DNA of 64,000 bases from Micromonospora avicenniae (GCF_900156065.1 NZ_FTNF01000001.1:62001-126000), one strand, 5' to 3'. Counted from the first letter of the stretch, positions 53,828 to 62,082 are shown. Numbers and translations: made by a program. The notes: generated from the sequence alone by a model not told the origin.

Positions 53828-53941
53828 GGCCACGGTTGTCATCGAGTCCATGGACGGGTGACGACGCAGCCAGCAGAGGTTCACCCAGATGTCACCGAAC
53901 GTCCGACGGCTGCTTCGGAACCCCGACAACGGAGGGTGTGC

Positions 53942-54652
53942 GTGCGCCAGCGCCTGTCGTCTGAGCCCGATAGATATCGTGGTCGCCGCCGCGTACCCAC
54001 TCCACCGCGGAGCCGCTACGCCGCAGTCGTCACCACCGCCTTCGTCGGTGCGGGCATCGTCGCACTCGGTGCAGGCGCCATGCCGGACGCCAAGAGCGTC
54101 AGCCCGGCGGCCCTCGACGAGATCCAAAAAGCCTCCGTCGCCAGCCAGGACGCGGCCGCCCGTGCCGACTCCGCCGACCGCGCCTCCCGGGACAGCGCCC
54201 GGGGCGAGGAGGCCTCCGAGGCCGACGTCTGGCTACTCCCCCTGCAGGGCTACGACCTGAAGTCGTCCTACGGGGAGCGTTGGGGCAAGCTGCACACCGG
54301 CGTCGACATGGTCGCCCCCGAGGGCACCCCGTACGTCGCGATCCACGACGGCACCGTCACCAAGGCCGGCTGGTTCGGCGGCTACGGCTACGCGGTGATC
54401 GTCCGGCACGCGGACGGCAGCGAGGCGATCTACGGTCACTCCTCCGCCCTGAGCGTGCAGGAGGGTCAGCAGGTCAAGGCCGGCGACCAGCTCGGGCTGA
54501 TCGGCATGACGGGCCACGCCTACGGGTCGCACCTGCATCTCGAGCTCCATGTCAAGGGCGAGCCGATCGACCCGAAGCCGTTCCTCAAGGAACGCGGAGT
54601 GGACATCGAGCTACAAGTCGAGGCTTACTACAACGAGGTAGCCGCGTCCTGA
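53942..54652 (+). CDS. M23 family metallopeptidase, membrane-anchored
   Basis: This 236-residue envelope protein has one N-terminal membrane segment (AAVVTTAFVGAGIVALGAGA, ~27-46), then an Ala/Asp/Arg-rich helical linker (~55-93). The C-terminal LytM/M23 domain has HTGVDMVAPEGTPYVA (Zn ligands H118 and D122), GYGYAVIVRHADGSEAIYGHSSAL and HLHLELH (catalytic and third Zn His). It cuts or regulates peptidoglycan cross-bridges. GTG 53942 is chosen since GGAGG lies 6 bp upstream; a GTG at 53858 is possible but lacks that signal. M. tuberculosis Rv0950c sits in the same place. Confidence 0.9.
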   Translation: MRQRLSSEPDRYRGRRRVPTPPRSRYAAVVTTAFVGAGIVALGAGAMPDAKSVSPAALDEIQKASVASQDAAARADSADRASRDSARGEEASEADVWLLPLQGYDLKSSYGERWGKLHTGVDMVAPEGTPYVAIHDGTVTKAGWFGGYGYAVIVRHADGSEAIYGHSSALSVQEGQQVKAGDQLGLIGMTGHAYGSHLHLELHVKGEPIDPKPFLKERGVDIELQVEAYYNEVAAS

Positions 54653-54672
54653 CGCTGCGTATCGACCGTTGA

Positions 54673-54703
54673 CCGCCCGGATCACTCGATCCGGGCGGTT
54701 TTT
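54673..54703 (+). terminator. Intrinsic terminator after the first M23 gene
   Basis: CCGCCCGGATC (54673-54683) and GATCCGGGCGG (54688-54698) form a perfect 11-bp stem with an ACTC loop. Five T follow at once, a textbook rho-independent terminator. Confidence 0.92.
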
Positions 54704-54726
54704 CGTGCCGGGAAGTGACCTGGCCC

Positions 54727-54786
54727 ACCGTTCCGAATGTGACAGGCGCCATGGACGGCCATGATCGTCTAGCCGTTCGGAACGGT
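54727..54786. promoter_or_regulatory. Wide inverted repeat upstream of the second M23 gene
   Basis: ACCGTTCCGAA (54727-54737) and TTCGGAACGGT (54776-54786) are perfect 11-bp arms, 38 bp apart, with an inner CATGG/CCATG pair. It lies 128-187 bp before the GTG start. It could be an operator pair or an mRNA stem. Confidence 0.5.
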
Positions 54787-54913
54787 CGGTGAGGGCGGAT
54801 CCGGACAGCCTGCGGCACGGCGGCGACGTGGCGGCCCCGCCCCCTCGGCCTTCGCCGAGCCGGCGCTCACCATGATCGGTCGGGTCCCCAACCCTCGACG
54901 CGAAGGTCCACCC

Positions 54914-55666
54914 GTGCAGGAAGACAGCACCACGCAGAACGAGCAGCCCGCCGACGCGGAGGTCGTCCGGCACCGGCCGTCGCCCGGCCGGGTCCGGCTC
55001 CTCGTGGTCGGCGCGGCCGCCCTGGTCGGCATCGGCGTCGCCGGCGCCGCGATCGTCACGACCGGGGACGACCCCGACCCGGCCCCGGTGTCGCTCGACG
55101 CCCAGGCCCGCACCGAGGCCGCCGCCCGCGCCGACCGTTCCGCGCGGGAGTCGACCGCGCCGGTCACTCCTTCGGCCAGCCCGACGAGCGTCAGCCCCTC
55201 CCCACTGGTCAAGCCCGCCACCCCGAAGCCGAAGCCGAAGCCGAAGAGGACGGCGAAGCCGAAGCCGGCCTGGGTCATCCCGATGAAGGGCGCGACGATC
55301 ACCTCGTGCTTCGGTGCCCGCTGGGGCACCCAGCACCAGGGCATCGACTTCGCCATGCCCGCCGGCACTCCCATCCACGCCGCCTTCGGCGGCAAGGTGG
55401 TCAAGGCGGGGGACGCCGGTGACGGGTACGGCAACTCGGTCTTCATCGACCACGGCAACGGTTACCTGACCCACTACGCGCACCAGAGCCGACTCGTCGT
55501 CAGCGTCGGTGCCAAGGTCGCCGCCGGCCAGGTCATCGGCTACGAGGGCGCGACCGGCGACGCCACCGGCCCCCACCTGCACTTCGAGGTGCACAAGGGT
55601 CAGATGTGGAACCAGATCGACCCGGCGCCGTTCCTCCGCGCCCACGGCATCGACGTGGCCTGCTGA
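54914..55666 (+). CDS. M23 family metallopeptidase with Lys-Pro-rich wall-spanning linker
   Basis: This 250-residue protein has a polar start, one membrane/signal anchor (RLLVVGAAALVGIGVAGAAIV, ~28-48), a Ser/Thr/Pro linker and a Lys-Pro repeat (~100-118) like those that cross the cell wall. The M23 domain has HQGIDFAMPAGTPIHA (Zn His141 and Asp145), YGNSVFIDHGNGYLTHYAHQS and GPHLHFEVH. An extra Cys in SCFGARWG may pair with the C-terminal Cys (DVAC). GTG 54914 follows GAAGG by 7 bp; ATG 54872 has no such signal. It is paralogous to the preceding gene but separately terminated. Confidence 0.9.
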   Translation: MQEDSTTQNEQPADAEVVRHRPSPGRVRLLVVGAAALVGIGVAGAAIVTTGDDPDPAPVSLDAQARTEAAARADRSARESTAPVTPSASPTSVSPSPLVKPATPKPKPKPKRTAKPKPAWVIPMKGATITSCFGARWGTQHQGIDFAMPAGTPIHAAFGGKVVKAGDAGDGYGNSVFIDHGNGYLTHYAHQSRLVVSVGAKVAAGQVIGYEGATGDATGPHLHFEVHKGQMWNQIDPAPFLRAHGIDVAC

Positions 55667-55674
55667 CGCGACGA

Positions 55675-55719
55675 AAGGCGAAGCCCGGTCCGGCGACGCG
55701 CCGGGCCGGGCTTCGCCTT
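55675..55719. terminator. Bidirectional terminator between the second M23 gene and pcrA
   Basis: The arms 55675-55695 and 55699-55719 pair over 21 bp with a single T-G wobble and a 3-base loop. The left arm begins AAGGCGAAGCCCGG. It separates convergent genes. Confidence 0.85.
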
Positions 55720-55739
55720 CGATCAGCCGGCCTGGCCGG

Positions 55740-58139
55740 TCAGAGCTTGTCGATCGGGGCGTGCCGCAGCACCAGCCAGAGCGTCTGGTCGCCGAAGTCG
55801 ATCTGCGCGCGGGCGGAGGGGCCCTGGCCCTCGACGACGAGCACCCGACCCAGTCCGTAGCGCTGGTGATTGACCCGGTCGCCCGCAGCCACCTTGGGCA
55901 CCTGCCGCAGCTCGCTCGCCGTGCTCAACCGGCTGGCGTCCACGCCGAGCCGCCGCGCCAGCTCAGCCGCCTTCGGGGTACCACCGGTGAAGCCGCCACG
56001 CCCGCCGGGCGCACGGTCCGCGCGGCCGCCGACACCGCCTCCCCCGCCGGCCCACGAGGTGTACGACCCCTCGGTGCGCTCCCAGCGCACCAGCTCCGAC
56101 GGTAGCTCCTCGAGGAAACGCGACGGCGGGTTGTAGGCCGGCTGCCCCCACGCCGAACGGGTCACCGCCCGGGACAGGTAGAGGCGCTGCCGGGCCCGGG
56201 TGATCCCCACGTACGCCAGCCGCCGTTCCTCCTCCAGCTCGCGGGTGTCACCGAGCGAGCGCAGATGCGGGAAGACGCCGTCCTCCAGGCCGGTCAGGAA
56301 GACCACCGGGAACTCCAGCCCCTTCGCGGTGTGCAGCGTCATCAGGGTGACGACACCCTGGTGCTCCGGGTCGTCCGTGGGCACCTGGTCCGCGTCGGCG
56401 ACGAGCGCGACCTGCTCGAGGAAGCCCGCCAGCGTCGCCCGCTCCCCCTCCTCGCCGGTCGCCTCGATCCGCTCGGTGTACTCCCGGGCCACGCTCACCA
56501 GTTCCTGGAGGTTGTCGACCCGGCCGGCGTCCTGCGGGTCGACGCTCTCCTCCAGCTCGCTCAGGTAGCCCGAGCGGGTCAGCAGCGCCTCCAGCACCTC
56601 CTCCGGAGTGCCGGTCTCCGCCAGCTCACGGGCGCCGTCGAGCAGGGCGACGAAGTCGGCGATGCTGTTCGCGGCGCGGGTGGAGATGCCCGGCGCCTCC
56701 TTGGCCCGGCGCAGCGCCGCGCCGAAGGAGATCCGCTCCCGGCTGGAGAGCGCCTCCACGCACGCCTCGGCCCGGTCGCCGATCCCGCGACGCGGAGTGT
56801 TCAGGACCCGGCGCAGGCTGACCGTGTCGTCGTCGTTGACCACGGCGCGCAGGTAGGCCAGCGCGTCCCGGACCTCCTTGCGCTCGTAGAAGCGCACCCC
56901 GCCGACCACCTTGTACGGCAGGCCGACCCGGATGAACACCTCCTCGAAGACACGGGACTGGGCGTTGGTGCGGTAGAAGACCGCCACGTCCCCCGGGCGG
57001 GCCTCATCGTCGTCGACGAGCCGGTCGATCTCCCGGGCCACCCAGTCCGCCTCCGCGTGCTCGGTGTCCGCGACGTAACCGACGATCTGCTCACCGGGGC
57101 CGGCGTCGCTCCACAGCCGCTTGGGCTTACGGGAGGTGTTCCGGTCGATGACCGCGTTGGCGGCGTTCAGGATGGTCTGGGTGGAGCGGTAGTTCTGCTC
57201 CAGCAGGATCGTCCGGGCGTCGGGGTAGTCCCGCTCGAACTCCAGGATGTTGCGGATGGTCGCGCCCCGGAACGCGTAGATCGACTGGTCGGCGTCACCG
57301 ACCACGCAGAGCTCGGCCGGCGGCAGCCCCTCGGTGCCCGAGACCAGCTCCTTGATCAGTACGTACTGGGCGTGGTTGGTGTCCTGGTACTCGTCGACCA
57401 GCACGTGCCGGAAGCGCCGGCGGTAGGTCTCCGCGACGTGCGGGTGCGACTGGAGCAGGTGCACCGTCGTCATGATCAGGTCGTCGAAGTCGAGCGCGTG
57501 GGCCTCGCGCAGCCGGCGCTGGTAGAGCGTGTACGCCTCGGCCAACGCCCGCTCGTTGGGGCCCTTCGCCCGGTTCGCGAACTCCTCCGGGTCGACCAGT
57601 TCGTTCTTCAGGTTGGAGACCTGGGCGGCCAGTCCGCGCGCCGGGTAGCGCTTCGGGTCGAGATCGAGCTCCCGGGCGACCAGCTGCATCAGCCGGCGGG
57701 AGTCGTCCGCGTCGTAGATCGAGAAGGTGGACTTGAGCCCGGCGTGCTCGTGCTCGGCACGCAGGATCCGTACACATGCGGAGTGGAAGGTCGACACCCA
57801 CATGAGCCGGGCCCGCGGGCCGACCAGGGCGGCGACCCGATCCTTCATCTCGCCGGCGGCCTTGTTGGTGAAGGTGATCGCGATGATCTCCCCCGGGTGC
57901 ACGTCCCGCGCCGCGAGCAGGTGGGCGATCCGGTGGGTGAGCACCCGGGTCTTGCCGGAGCCCGCGCCCGCCACGATCAGCAGGGGCGAGCCTGCATGGG
58001 TTACTGCGTCGCGCTGCGGTCCGTTCAGCCCGACGAGCAGTTCCTGGGGGTCGAGACGGTGGCCAGCGGGCCCGGACCGGTGCGGGCGGGCCGGCTCCGG
58101 CGCGGGCGGGGACGCGGGAATGTCGAAGAGAGGATGCAT
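55740..58139 (-). CDS. pcrA: UvrD/PcrA-type 3'-5' DNA helicase
   Basis: This is a 799-residue SF1A helicase. Motif I is AGAGSGKT (57-64). Ia is ITFTNKAAGEMKDRV. II is VLVDEYQDTNHAQYVLI. III is VVGDADQSIYAFRGA. IV is LEQNYRSTQTIL. V is VTLMTLHTAKGLEFPVVFLTGLEDGVFPH. VI is EEERRLAYVGITRARQRLYL. The C-terminal ~130 residues have a Gly/Arg linker and a small Tudor-like end (AGDRVNHQRYGLGRVLVVEGQG...IDFGDQTLWLVLRHAPI) that in UvrD/PcrA binds RNA polymerase. It acts in nucleotide excision repair and fork clearance. In M. tuberculosis uvrD1 is likewise divergent from chorismate mutase. Confidence 0.96.
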   Translation of the reverse strand: MHPLFDIPASPPAPEPARPHRSGPAGHRLDPQELLVGLNGPQRDAVTHAGSPLLIVAGAGSGKTRVLTHRIAHLLAARDVHPGEIIAITFTNKAAGEMKDRVAALVGPRARLMWVSTFHSACVRILRAEHEHAGLKSTFSIYDADDSRRLMQLVARELDLDPKRYPARGLAAQVSNLKNELVDPEEFANRAKGPNERALAEAYTLYQRRLREAHALDFDDLIMTTVHLLQSHPHVAETYRRRFRHVLVDEYQDTNHAQYVLIKELVSGTEGLPPAELCVVGDADQSIYAFRGATIRNILEFERDYPDARTILLEQNYRSTQTILNAANAVIDRNTSRKPKRLWSDAGPGEQIVGYVADTEHAEADWVAREIDRLVDDDEARPGDVAVFYRTNAQSRVFEEVFIRVGLPYKVVGGVRFYERKEVRDALAYLRAVVNDDDTVSLRRVLNTPRRGIGDRAEACVEALSSRERISFGAALRRAKEAPGISTRAANSIADFVALLDGARELAETGTPEEVLEALLTRSGYLSELEESVDPQDAGRVDNLQELVSVAREYTERIEATGEEGERATLAGFLEQVALVADADQVPTDDPEHQGVVTLMTLHTAKGLEFPVVFLTGLEDGVFPHLRSLGDTRELEEERRLAYVGITRARQRLYLSRAVTRSAWGQPAYNPPSRFLEELPSELVRWERTEGSYTSWAGGGGGVGGRADRAPGGRGGFTGGTPKAAELARRLGVDASRLSTASELRQVPKVAAGDRVNHQRYGLGRVLVVEGQGPSARAQIDFGDQTLWLVLRHAPIDKL

Positions 58140-58291
58140 CGCACGGCGAGTCTATGCCGCCGGCCGGACACTCCCCGACCGCGCACGCCCGTCCCCTTCG
58201 GCACGGGTGGGCACCTTCCTGGCGCCTTCGGTGCTGATCGGGCCCTGTTCACCGCCGGCCCCGGCCTCGGCAACCCGGTTGGTGGGAATTC

Positions 58292-58321
58292 TTGCGCCCG
58301 CACCGCCGACGTGGGCATACT
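58292..58321 (+). promoter_or_regulatory. Candidate promoter of the chorismate mutase transcript
   Basis: TTGCGC (58292-58297), an 18-bp spacer, and CATACT (58316-58321). A start 7-8 bases after the -10 hexamer would fall on the GTG of the leader peptide (58329), so the leader would be translated from a leaderless mRNA. Confidence 0.6.
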
Positions 58322-58328
58322 CGACGAC

Positions 58329-58394
58329 GTGTTCGGTCAGCGCTACTACTTTTACTACGGCACCGGGAGTCCGGCAGCCGTAGGTCGCGCCTGA
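58329..58394 (+). CDS. Aromatic leader peptide of a candidate attenuator (21 codons, YYFYY)
   Basis: GTG 58329 begins a 21-codon frame ending at TGA 58392-58394. It reads MFGQRYYFYYG... then small residues. Codons 6-10 (58344-58358) are Tyr-Tyr-Phe-Tyr-Tyr, a density of aromatic codons not expected by chance in this GC-rich DNA. It lies 97 bp before a chorismate mutase gene and 13 bp before a strong terminator hairpin. By analogy with trp and phe leaders, ribosome pausing at these codons when Tyr-tRNA or Phe-tRNA is scarce would allow read-through. It is too short for gene finders and has no ribosome-binding site; leaderless translation is inferred. Confidence 0.75.
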   Translation: MFGQRYYFYYGTGSPAAVGRA

Positions 58395-58439
58395 TCGACA
58401 GACCTGCGAAAGCCCCGGGCTCCTGAGCCCGGGGCTTTC
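58366..58439 (+). promoter_or_regulatory. Attenuator: alternative antiterminator and terminator hairpins before chorismate mutase
   Basis: Terminator: GAAAGCCCCGGGCTC (58408-58422) pairs perfectly with GAGCCCGGGGCTTTC (58425-58439), followed by TCTCGTT. Antiterminator: GGAGTCCGG (58366-58374) pairs with CCGGGCTCC (58415-58423), nine pairs with one G-U, and would use up the terminator's left arm. A third stem, CGTAGGTC (58379-58386) with GACCTGCG (58401-58408), covers the leader stop codon. The first two structures exclude each other. Confidence 0.7.
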
Positions 58440-58491
58440 TCGTTCCCGGGTTCCGGCCACCGGGGCACGACGTCCGAGGGATACGGCGAAG

Positions 58492-58884
58492 ATGACAGAC
58501 GTGGTGCAGCAGAACGGCGGACCGGCCCGGAGCAACGATGGGGAGCCCGACGGACCGGCGGGCGTGACGCCGGCCTCCTCCGGTGACCCGGGCAGCGCGG
58601 GGCCGGGGCGGGTGATGGACGCCGGCACGAAGGAACCTGAGACGGCGGCCCGGATCCGGCAGATCCGCACCCGGATCGACCAGATCGACCAGGCGATCAT
58701 CGATCTCTGGCAGGAACGGGCGAGCCTCTCCCAGGAGGTCGGTGCGATGCGGCGGGCCTCCGGGGGCACCCGGCTGGTGCTCGCTCGGGAGCGGGAGATC
58801 CTGGAGCACTTCCGAGCGGCGCTCGGCCCGGACGGCACCCAACTCGCGCTGCTGCTGCTACGCGCCGGCCGCGGCCCCCTCTGA
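58492..58884 (+). CDS. Chorismate mutase, AroQ-delta (actinobacterial) type
   Basis: This 130-residue protein converts chorismate to prephenate, the first step towards Phe and Tyr. Residues 1-52 are a polar, disordered head. Residues 53-130 match the mycobacterial enzyme (Rv0948c class): IRTRIDQIDQAIIDLWQERASLSQEVG, then SGGTRLVLAREREILEHF, and the C-terminal LGPDGTQLALLLLRAGRGPL. In this class the enzyme alone is weak and is activated in a complex with DAHP synthase, which docks on the C-terminal tail. It is preceded by an aromatic leader peptide and terminator, so attenuation by Tyr/Phe supply is expected. It is divergent from pcrA. Confidence 0.92.
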   Translation: MTDVVQQNGGPARSNDGEPDGPAGVTPASSGDPGSAGPGRVMDAGTKEPETAARIRQIRTRIDQIDQAIIDLWQERASLSQEVGAMRRASGGTRLVLAREREILEHFRAALGPDGTQLALLLLRAGRGPL

Positions 58885-58914
58885 CCCCTCGGCTGGGCTG
58901 CGAGGCGGGCTATC

Positions 58915-58969
58915 GATCATGAAGTTGTTGCCTGCCGTATCGGCGTGTCCGGGTAATACCTTCATGATC
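58915..58969. repeat. Palindromic repeat element, family of the alkA-borne element
   Basis: GATCATGAAG (58915-58924) and CTTCATGATC (58960-58969) are perfect 10-bp arms around a 35-base centre, total 55 bp. The GATCATGA(A/G)G core and overall size match the element at 15115-15171. It lies in the gap between the chorismate mutase gene and the terminator of importer operon 2. Confidence 0.75.
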
Positions 58970-58995
58970 AACGGGGCGTCTGGTGGGGAGAGACG

Positions 58996-59034
58996 GAACC
59001 GCCTGCCGGTGTCGTGGACACCGGCAGGCGGTTC
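58996..59034 (-). terminator. Terminator hairpin after importer operon 2
   Basis: GAACCGCCTGCCGGTGTC (58996-59013) and GACACCGGCAGGCGGTTC (59017-59034) form a perfect 18-bp stem with a 3-base loop, 12 bp past the last ATPase gene on the minus strand. Confidence 0.85.
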
Positions 59035-59046
59035 AGAGGGGGTACG

Positions 59047-60063
59047 TCAGGCGGCCTCGTGGGTCGCCACGATCTCCCGCTTCTCGGCGAAGTGGCAGGC
59101 GCTCGGGTGGTCCGAGCCCGACCGGATCTGCAGCAGCGGCACCTCCTGGGCGCACACCTCCTGCGCCTTCCAGCACCGGGTACGGAACCGGCAGCCCGAC
59201 GGCGGGTCGGCCGGCGAGGGCACGTCACCGGTCAGGCGGATGATCGCCTTGTGCTCGCGGACGGTCGGGTCCGGCACCGGCACCGCGGAGAGCAGCGCCT
59301 GGGTGTACGGATGGGTCGGCCGCTCGTAGATCTCGTCCTCGGTGCCGATCTCCACGACCTTGCCGAGGTACATGACCGCGACCCGGTCGCTGAGGTGCCG
59401 CACCACCGACAGGTCGTGCGCGATGAAGATGTACGCCAGACCGAACTCGGCCTGGAGCTTCTCCAGCAGGTTCATCACCTGCGCCTGGATCGACACGTCC
59501 AGCGCCGACACCGGCTCGTCACAGACGATGATCTCCGGACGCAGGGCGAGCGCGCGGGCGATGCCGATACGCTGCCGCTGACCGCCGGAGAACTGGTGCG
59601 GGTACCGGTTGATGTGCTCCGGGTTGAGGCCCACCAGGTCGAGCAGTTCCTTGACCTTGCCCCGCCGGCTCCCCTTCGGCGCCACCTCGGGGTGGATCTC
59701 GAACGGCTCGCCGATCAGGTCACCGACCGTCATCCGCGGGTTCAGCGAGGTGTACGGGTCCTGCATCACCAGCTGGATCTGCCGGCGCAGGCGACGCAGC
59801 GCTCCACCGGAGAGCTTGGAGATGTCCTGCCCCTTGTAGTGCACGCTGCCGGCGGTCGGCTTCTCCAGGTTCATCAACACCCGGGCGAGCGTCGACTTGC
59901 CACAGCCGGACTCACCCACCACGCCCAGGGTCTCGCCCTGACGCAGGTCGAAGGAGACGCCGTCGACCGCCTTGACGTGACCGACGGTCTTCCTGAACAC
60001 CACGCCACGTGTGACCGGGTAGTGCTTGACCAGGTCACGGACCTCGAGAATGTTCTCAGTCAC
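59047..60063 (-). CDS. Peptide ABC transporter ATPase, DppF/OppF type (operon 2)
   Basis: This 338-residue ATPase has Walker [12 protein letters not shown], signature [19 protein letters not shown], Walker [17 protein letters not shown], switch His [16 protein letters not shown] and Cys-containing [16 protein letters not shown]. It is a close paralogue of the 44268-45299 product; many stretches are identical in protein and an 86-bp stretch is identical in DNA. It is the last gene of the minus-strand operon 2 (A-B-C-D-F) and overlaps the D gene by 8 bp. Confidence 0.95.
   Translation of the reverse strand: MTENILEVRDLVKHYPVTRGVVFRKTVGHVKAVDGVSFDLRQGETLGVVGESGCGKSTLARVLMNLEKPTAGSVHYKGQDISKLSGGALRRLRRQIQLVMQDPYTSLNPRMTVGDLIGEPFEIHPEVAPKGSRRGKVKELLDLVGLNPEHINRYPHQFSGGQRQRIGIARALALRPEIIVCDEPVSALDVSIQAQVMNLLEKLQAEFGLAYIFIAHDLSVVRHLSDRVAVMYLGKVVEIGTEDEIYERPTHPYTQALLSAVPVPDPTVREHKAIIRLTGDVPSPADPPSGCRFRTRCWKAQEVCAQEVPLLQIRSGSDHPSACHFAEKREIVATHEAA
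59159..59244. repeat. 86-bp segment identical, in inverse orientation, to 45117-45202
   Basis: This is the partner of the segment in the operon 1 DppF gene. The two copies are ~14 kb apart and face each other, so recombination between them would invert the purH-to-chorismate mutase block. Confidence 0.85.
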
Positions 60064-61093
60064 GGTTCACCAACTCCTCGGCGAAGTGGCAGGCGCTGGC
60101 ACGGCCGGCGCCGATCTGCAGCAGCGGCGGCACCTTCTCCCGGCAGACCGGCTGCGCCATGGGGCAGCGCGGGTTGAACGGGCAGCCCGGCGGGATGTTC
60201 ATCAGGTTCGGCGGCAGGCCCTTGATGGTGCGGAGCTCCTGCCCCTTCTCGTCCAACCGAGGGATCGAGTTCAGCAGCCCGAGGGTGTACGGGTGCGCCG
60301 GCTTCGCGTACAGGTCGTACACGTCGGCTTCCTCGACGATCCGGCCGGCGTACATGACCGCGATCCGGTCCGCGACGTCGGCGACCACGCCGAGGTCGTG
60401 GGTGATCAGGATCATGCCCATCTGCCGCTCGCGCTGAAGCTCGGCCAGCAGATCCATGATCTGGGCCTGCACTGTCACGTCGAGCGCGGTGGTCGGCTCG
60501 TCCGCGATCAGCACCTCCGGGTCGAGCGCGAGCGACATGGCGATCATCGCTCGCTGCCGCATACCACCCGAGAACTGGTGCGGGTAGTTGTTGAACCGCC
60601 CCTTGGCGTTCGGGATCTTGACCTGGTCGAGCATCTCGATCGCGCGCTTCTTGGCGTCCGCACGGCTCATGCCGCGTCGGACGCGGTACTGCTCGGCGAT
60701 CTGGAACCCGACAGTGAAGACCGGGTTCAGCGCGGAGAGCGCGTCCTGGAAGATCATCGCGATCCCCTCGCCGCGGATGCGGCGACGCTCCTCGAAGGAC
60801 ATCGCGAGCATGTCCTTGCCGTGGTAGCGCACCTGCCCGCCGGTGACGTGACCGGGCGGGGTGTCGAGGATGCCCATGATGGTCTGTGCGGTGACGCTCT
60901 TGCCGGAGCCGGACTCGCCGAGCACGGCGAGGGTCTCCCCCGCGTCGACGTGGTACGTGACCCCGTTGATGACCTTGGCGACGCCGTCGCGGGTACGGAA
61001 CTCAACCCGGAGGTCGTCGACTTCGAGCAGGCGGCCGGCCGGACGCCCGGAGGCACCTGCTGCGGACTGCTCGGACACGAGAATGTCGGACAA
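60056..61093 (-). CDS. Peptide ABC transporter ATPase, DppD/OppD type (operon 2)
   Basis: This 345-residue ATPase has Walker [11 protein letters not shown], signature [19 protein letters not shown], Walker [15 protein letters not shown], switch His [17 protein letters not shown] and the C-terminal Cys segment [18 protein letters not shown]. There is no ATG. TTG 61093 is chosen because AGGGGAG lies 6-7 bases upstream, and it gives the same length (345) as the operon 1 paralogue. GTG 61078 is the alternative. It follows the DppC gene by 11 bp. Confidence 0.93.
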   Translation of the reverse strand: MSDILVSEQSAAGASGRPAGRLLEVDDLRVEFRTRDGVAKVINGVTYHVDAGETLAVLGESGSGKSVTAQTIMGILDTPPGHVTGGQVRYHGKDMLAMSFEERRRIRGEGIAMIFQDALSALNPVFTVGFQIAEQYRVRRGMSRADAKKRAIEMLDQVKIPNAKGRFNNYPHQFSGGMRQRAMIAMSLALDPEVLIADEPTTALDVTVQAQIMDLLAELQRERQMGMILITHDLGVVADVADRIAVMYAGRIVEEADVYDLYAKPAHPYTLGLLNSIPRLDEKGQELRTIKGLPPNLMNIPPGCPFNPRCPMAQPVCREKVPPLLQIGAGRASACHFAEELVNRD

Positions 61094-61104
61094 CTGGATC
61101 TCCC

Positions 61105-62082
61105 CTAGCGGAGTTTCGGGTCGAGCGCCTCGCGGACCGCCTCGCCGAGCATCACGAAGCTCAGCACGGCGGCGACGAGGAACGCGGCGGGGAAGAAGAG
61201 CAGGTGCGGGGCGACCCGGATCAGGCTCTGCGCCTCGTTGATGATGATGCCCCACGAGACCACCGGCGACTTCAGCCCGACGCCCAGGAAGGAGAGCGTC
61301 GCCTCGGCGCCGATGAACGAGCCGACCATGATCGTGCCGTACACCAGGATCGGGGCCAGGGTGTTCGGCAGCAGGTGCTTGAGGATGATCCGGCCGGTGC
61401 CGGCACCCAGCGCCCGGGCCGCCACGATGTAGTCGGCCTCCTTCGTGGCCAGCACCGAGGAGCGCATGAGCCGCATCACGACCGGCCAGCTGAGCACGAC
61501 CAGCGACGCGATGACGAGGCCCTTGACCTCCCACTCGCTGTTGTTCGTCCCGGTGCCGTTGAACGTGGTCAGGATGACGATCGCGCCGAGCACGAACGGC
61601 AGACCGAAGAACACGTCGGCGATCCGGGAGAGCAGCGCGTCCAACCAGCCACCGCGGAAGCCGGCGATCATACCCATCGCGCCGCCGATCAGCAGCGTAC
61701 CCAGGACCGAGAGCAGGGCCACCACGATGGAGGCGTTGGCGCCGTAGATGGTCCGGGCGAAGACGTCCCGGCCCTGGATGTCGTAGCCGAACCAGGCGTG
61801 CCCGGACGGCTTCTCGAGGCTGCGGCTCAGCTCGCCGGCCGTCGGATCGGCCGAGGTGAAGAGCGACGGGAACGCGGCCATCACGATGAAGAGCAGGATG
61901 AAGGCCGCGGAGATCCAGAAGAGCGGCTTACGCCGCAGGTCCCGCCAGGCGTCGCCGAGCAGGCCGCGGGGCTTCTCCTGGCGTCCGTTCGCCGGCAGGC
62001 CGGCGTCGGTCGGACCGCCCGTCTCGGTGGGCTGGTGCGCCGGTGGCGCACCGACGATCGAAGCAGCAGTCGGGTCGCTCAT
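61105..62082 (-). CDS. Peptide ABC transporter permease, DppC type (operon 2)
   Basis: This 325-residue membrane protein has a ~50-residue cytoplasmic head, GLLGDAWRDLRRKPLFWISAAFILLFIVMAAFPSLF and six spans. The EAA loop is SSVLATKEADYIVAARALGAGTGRIILKHLLPNTLAPILV. It ends VREALDPKLR. ATG 62082 has GAGCGAGGT upstream and overlaps the stop of a bridging mini-ORF. It is about as diverged from its operon 1 paralogue as the binding proteins are, unlike the near-identical ATPases. Confidence 0.94.
   Translation of the reverse strand: MSDPTAASIVGAPPAHQPTETGGPTDAGLPANGRQEKPRGLLGDAWRDLRRKPLFWISAAFILLFIVMAAFPSLFTSADPTAGELSRSLEKPSGHAWFGYDIQGRDVFARTIYGANASIVVALLSVLGTLLIGGAMGMIAGFRGGWLDALLSRIADVFFGLPFVLGAIVILTTFNGTGTNNSEWEVKGLVIASLVVLSWPVVMRLMRSSVLATKEADYIVAARALGAGTGRIILKHLLPNTLAPILVYGTIMVGSFIGAEATLSFLGVGLKSPVVSWGIIINEAQSLIRVAPHLLFFPAAFLVAAVLSFVMLGEAVREALDPKLR

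Noticed and set aside
53391..53941. c-di-AMP (ydaO) riboswitch before the M23 peptidase gene
   Set aside because: Expected from family knowledge, but the conserved core segments of the aptamer are not present in the ~108-base leader or upstream of it.
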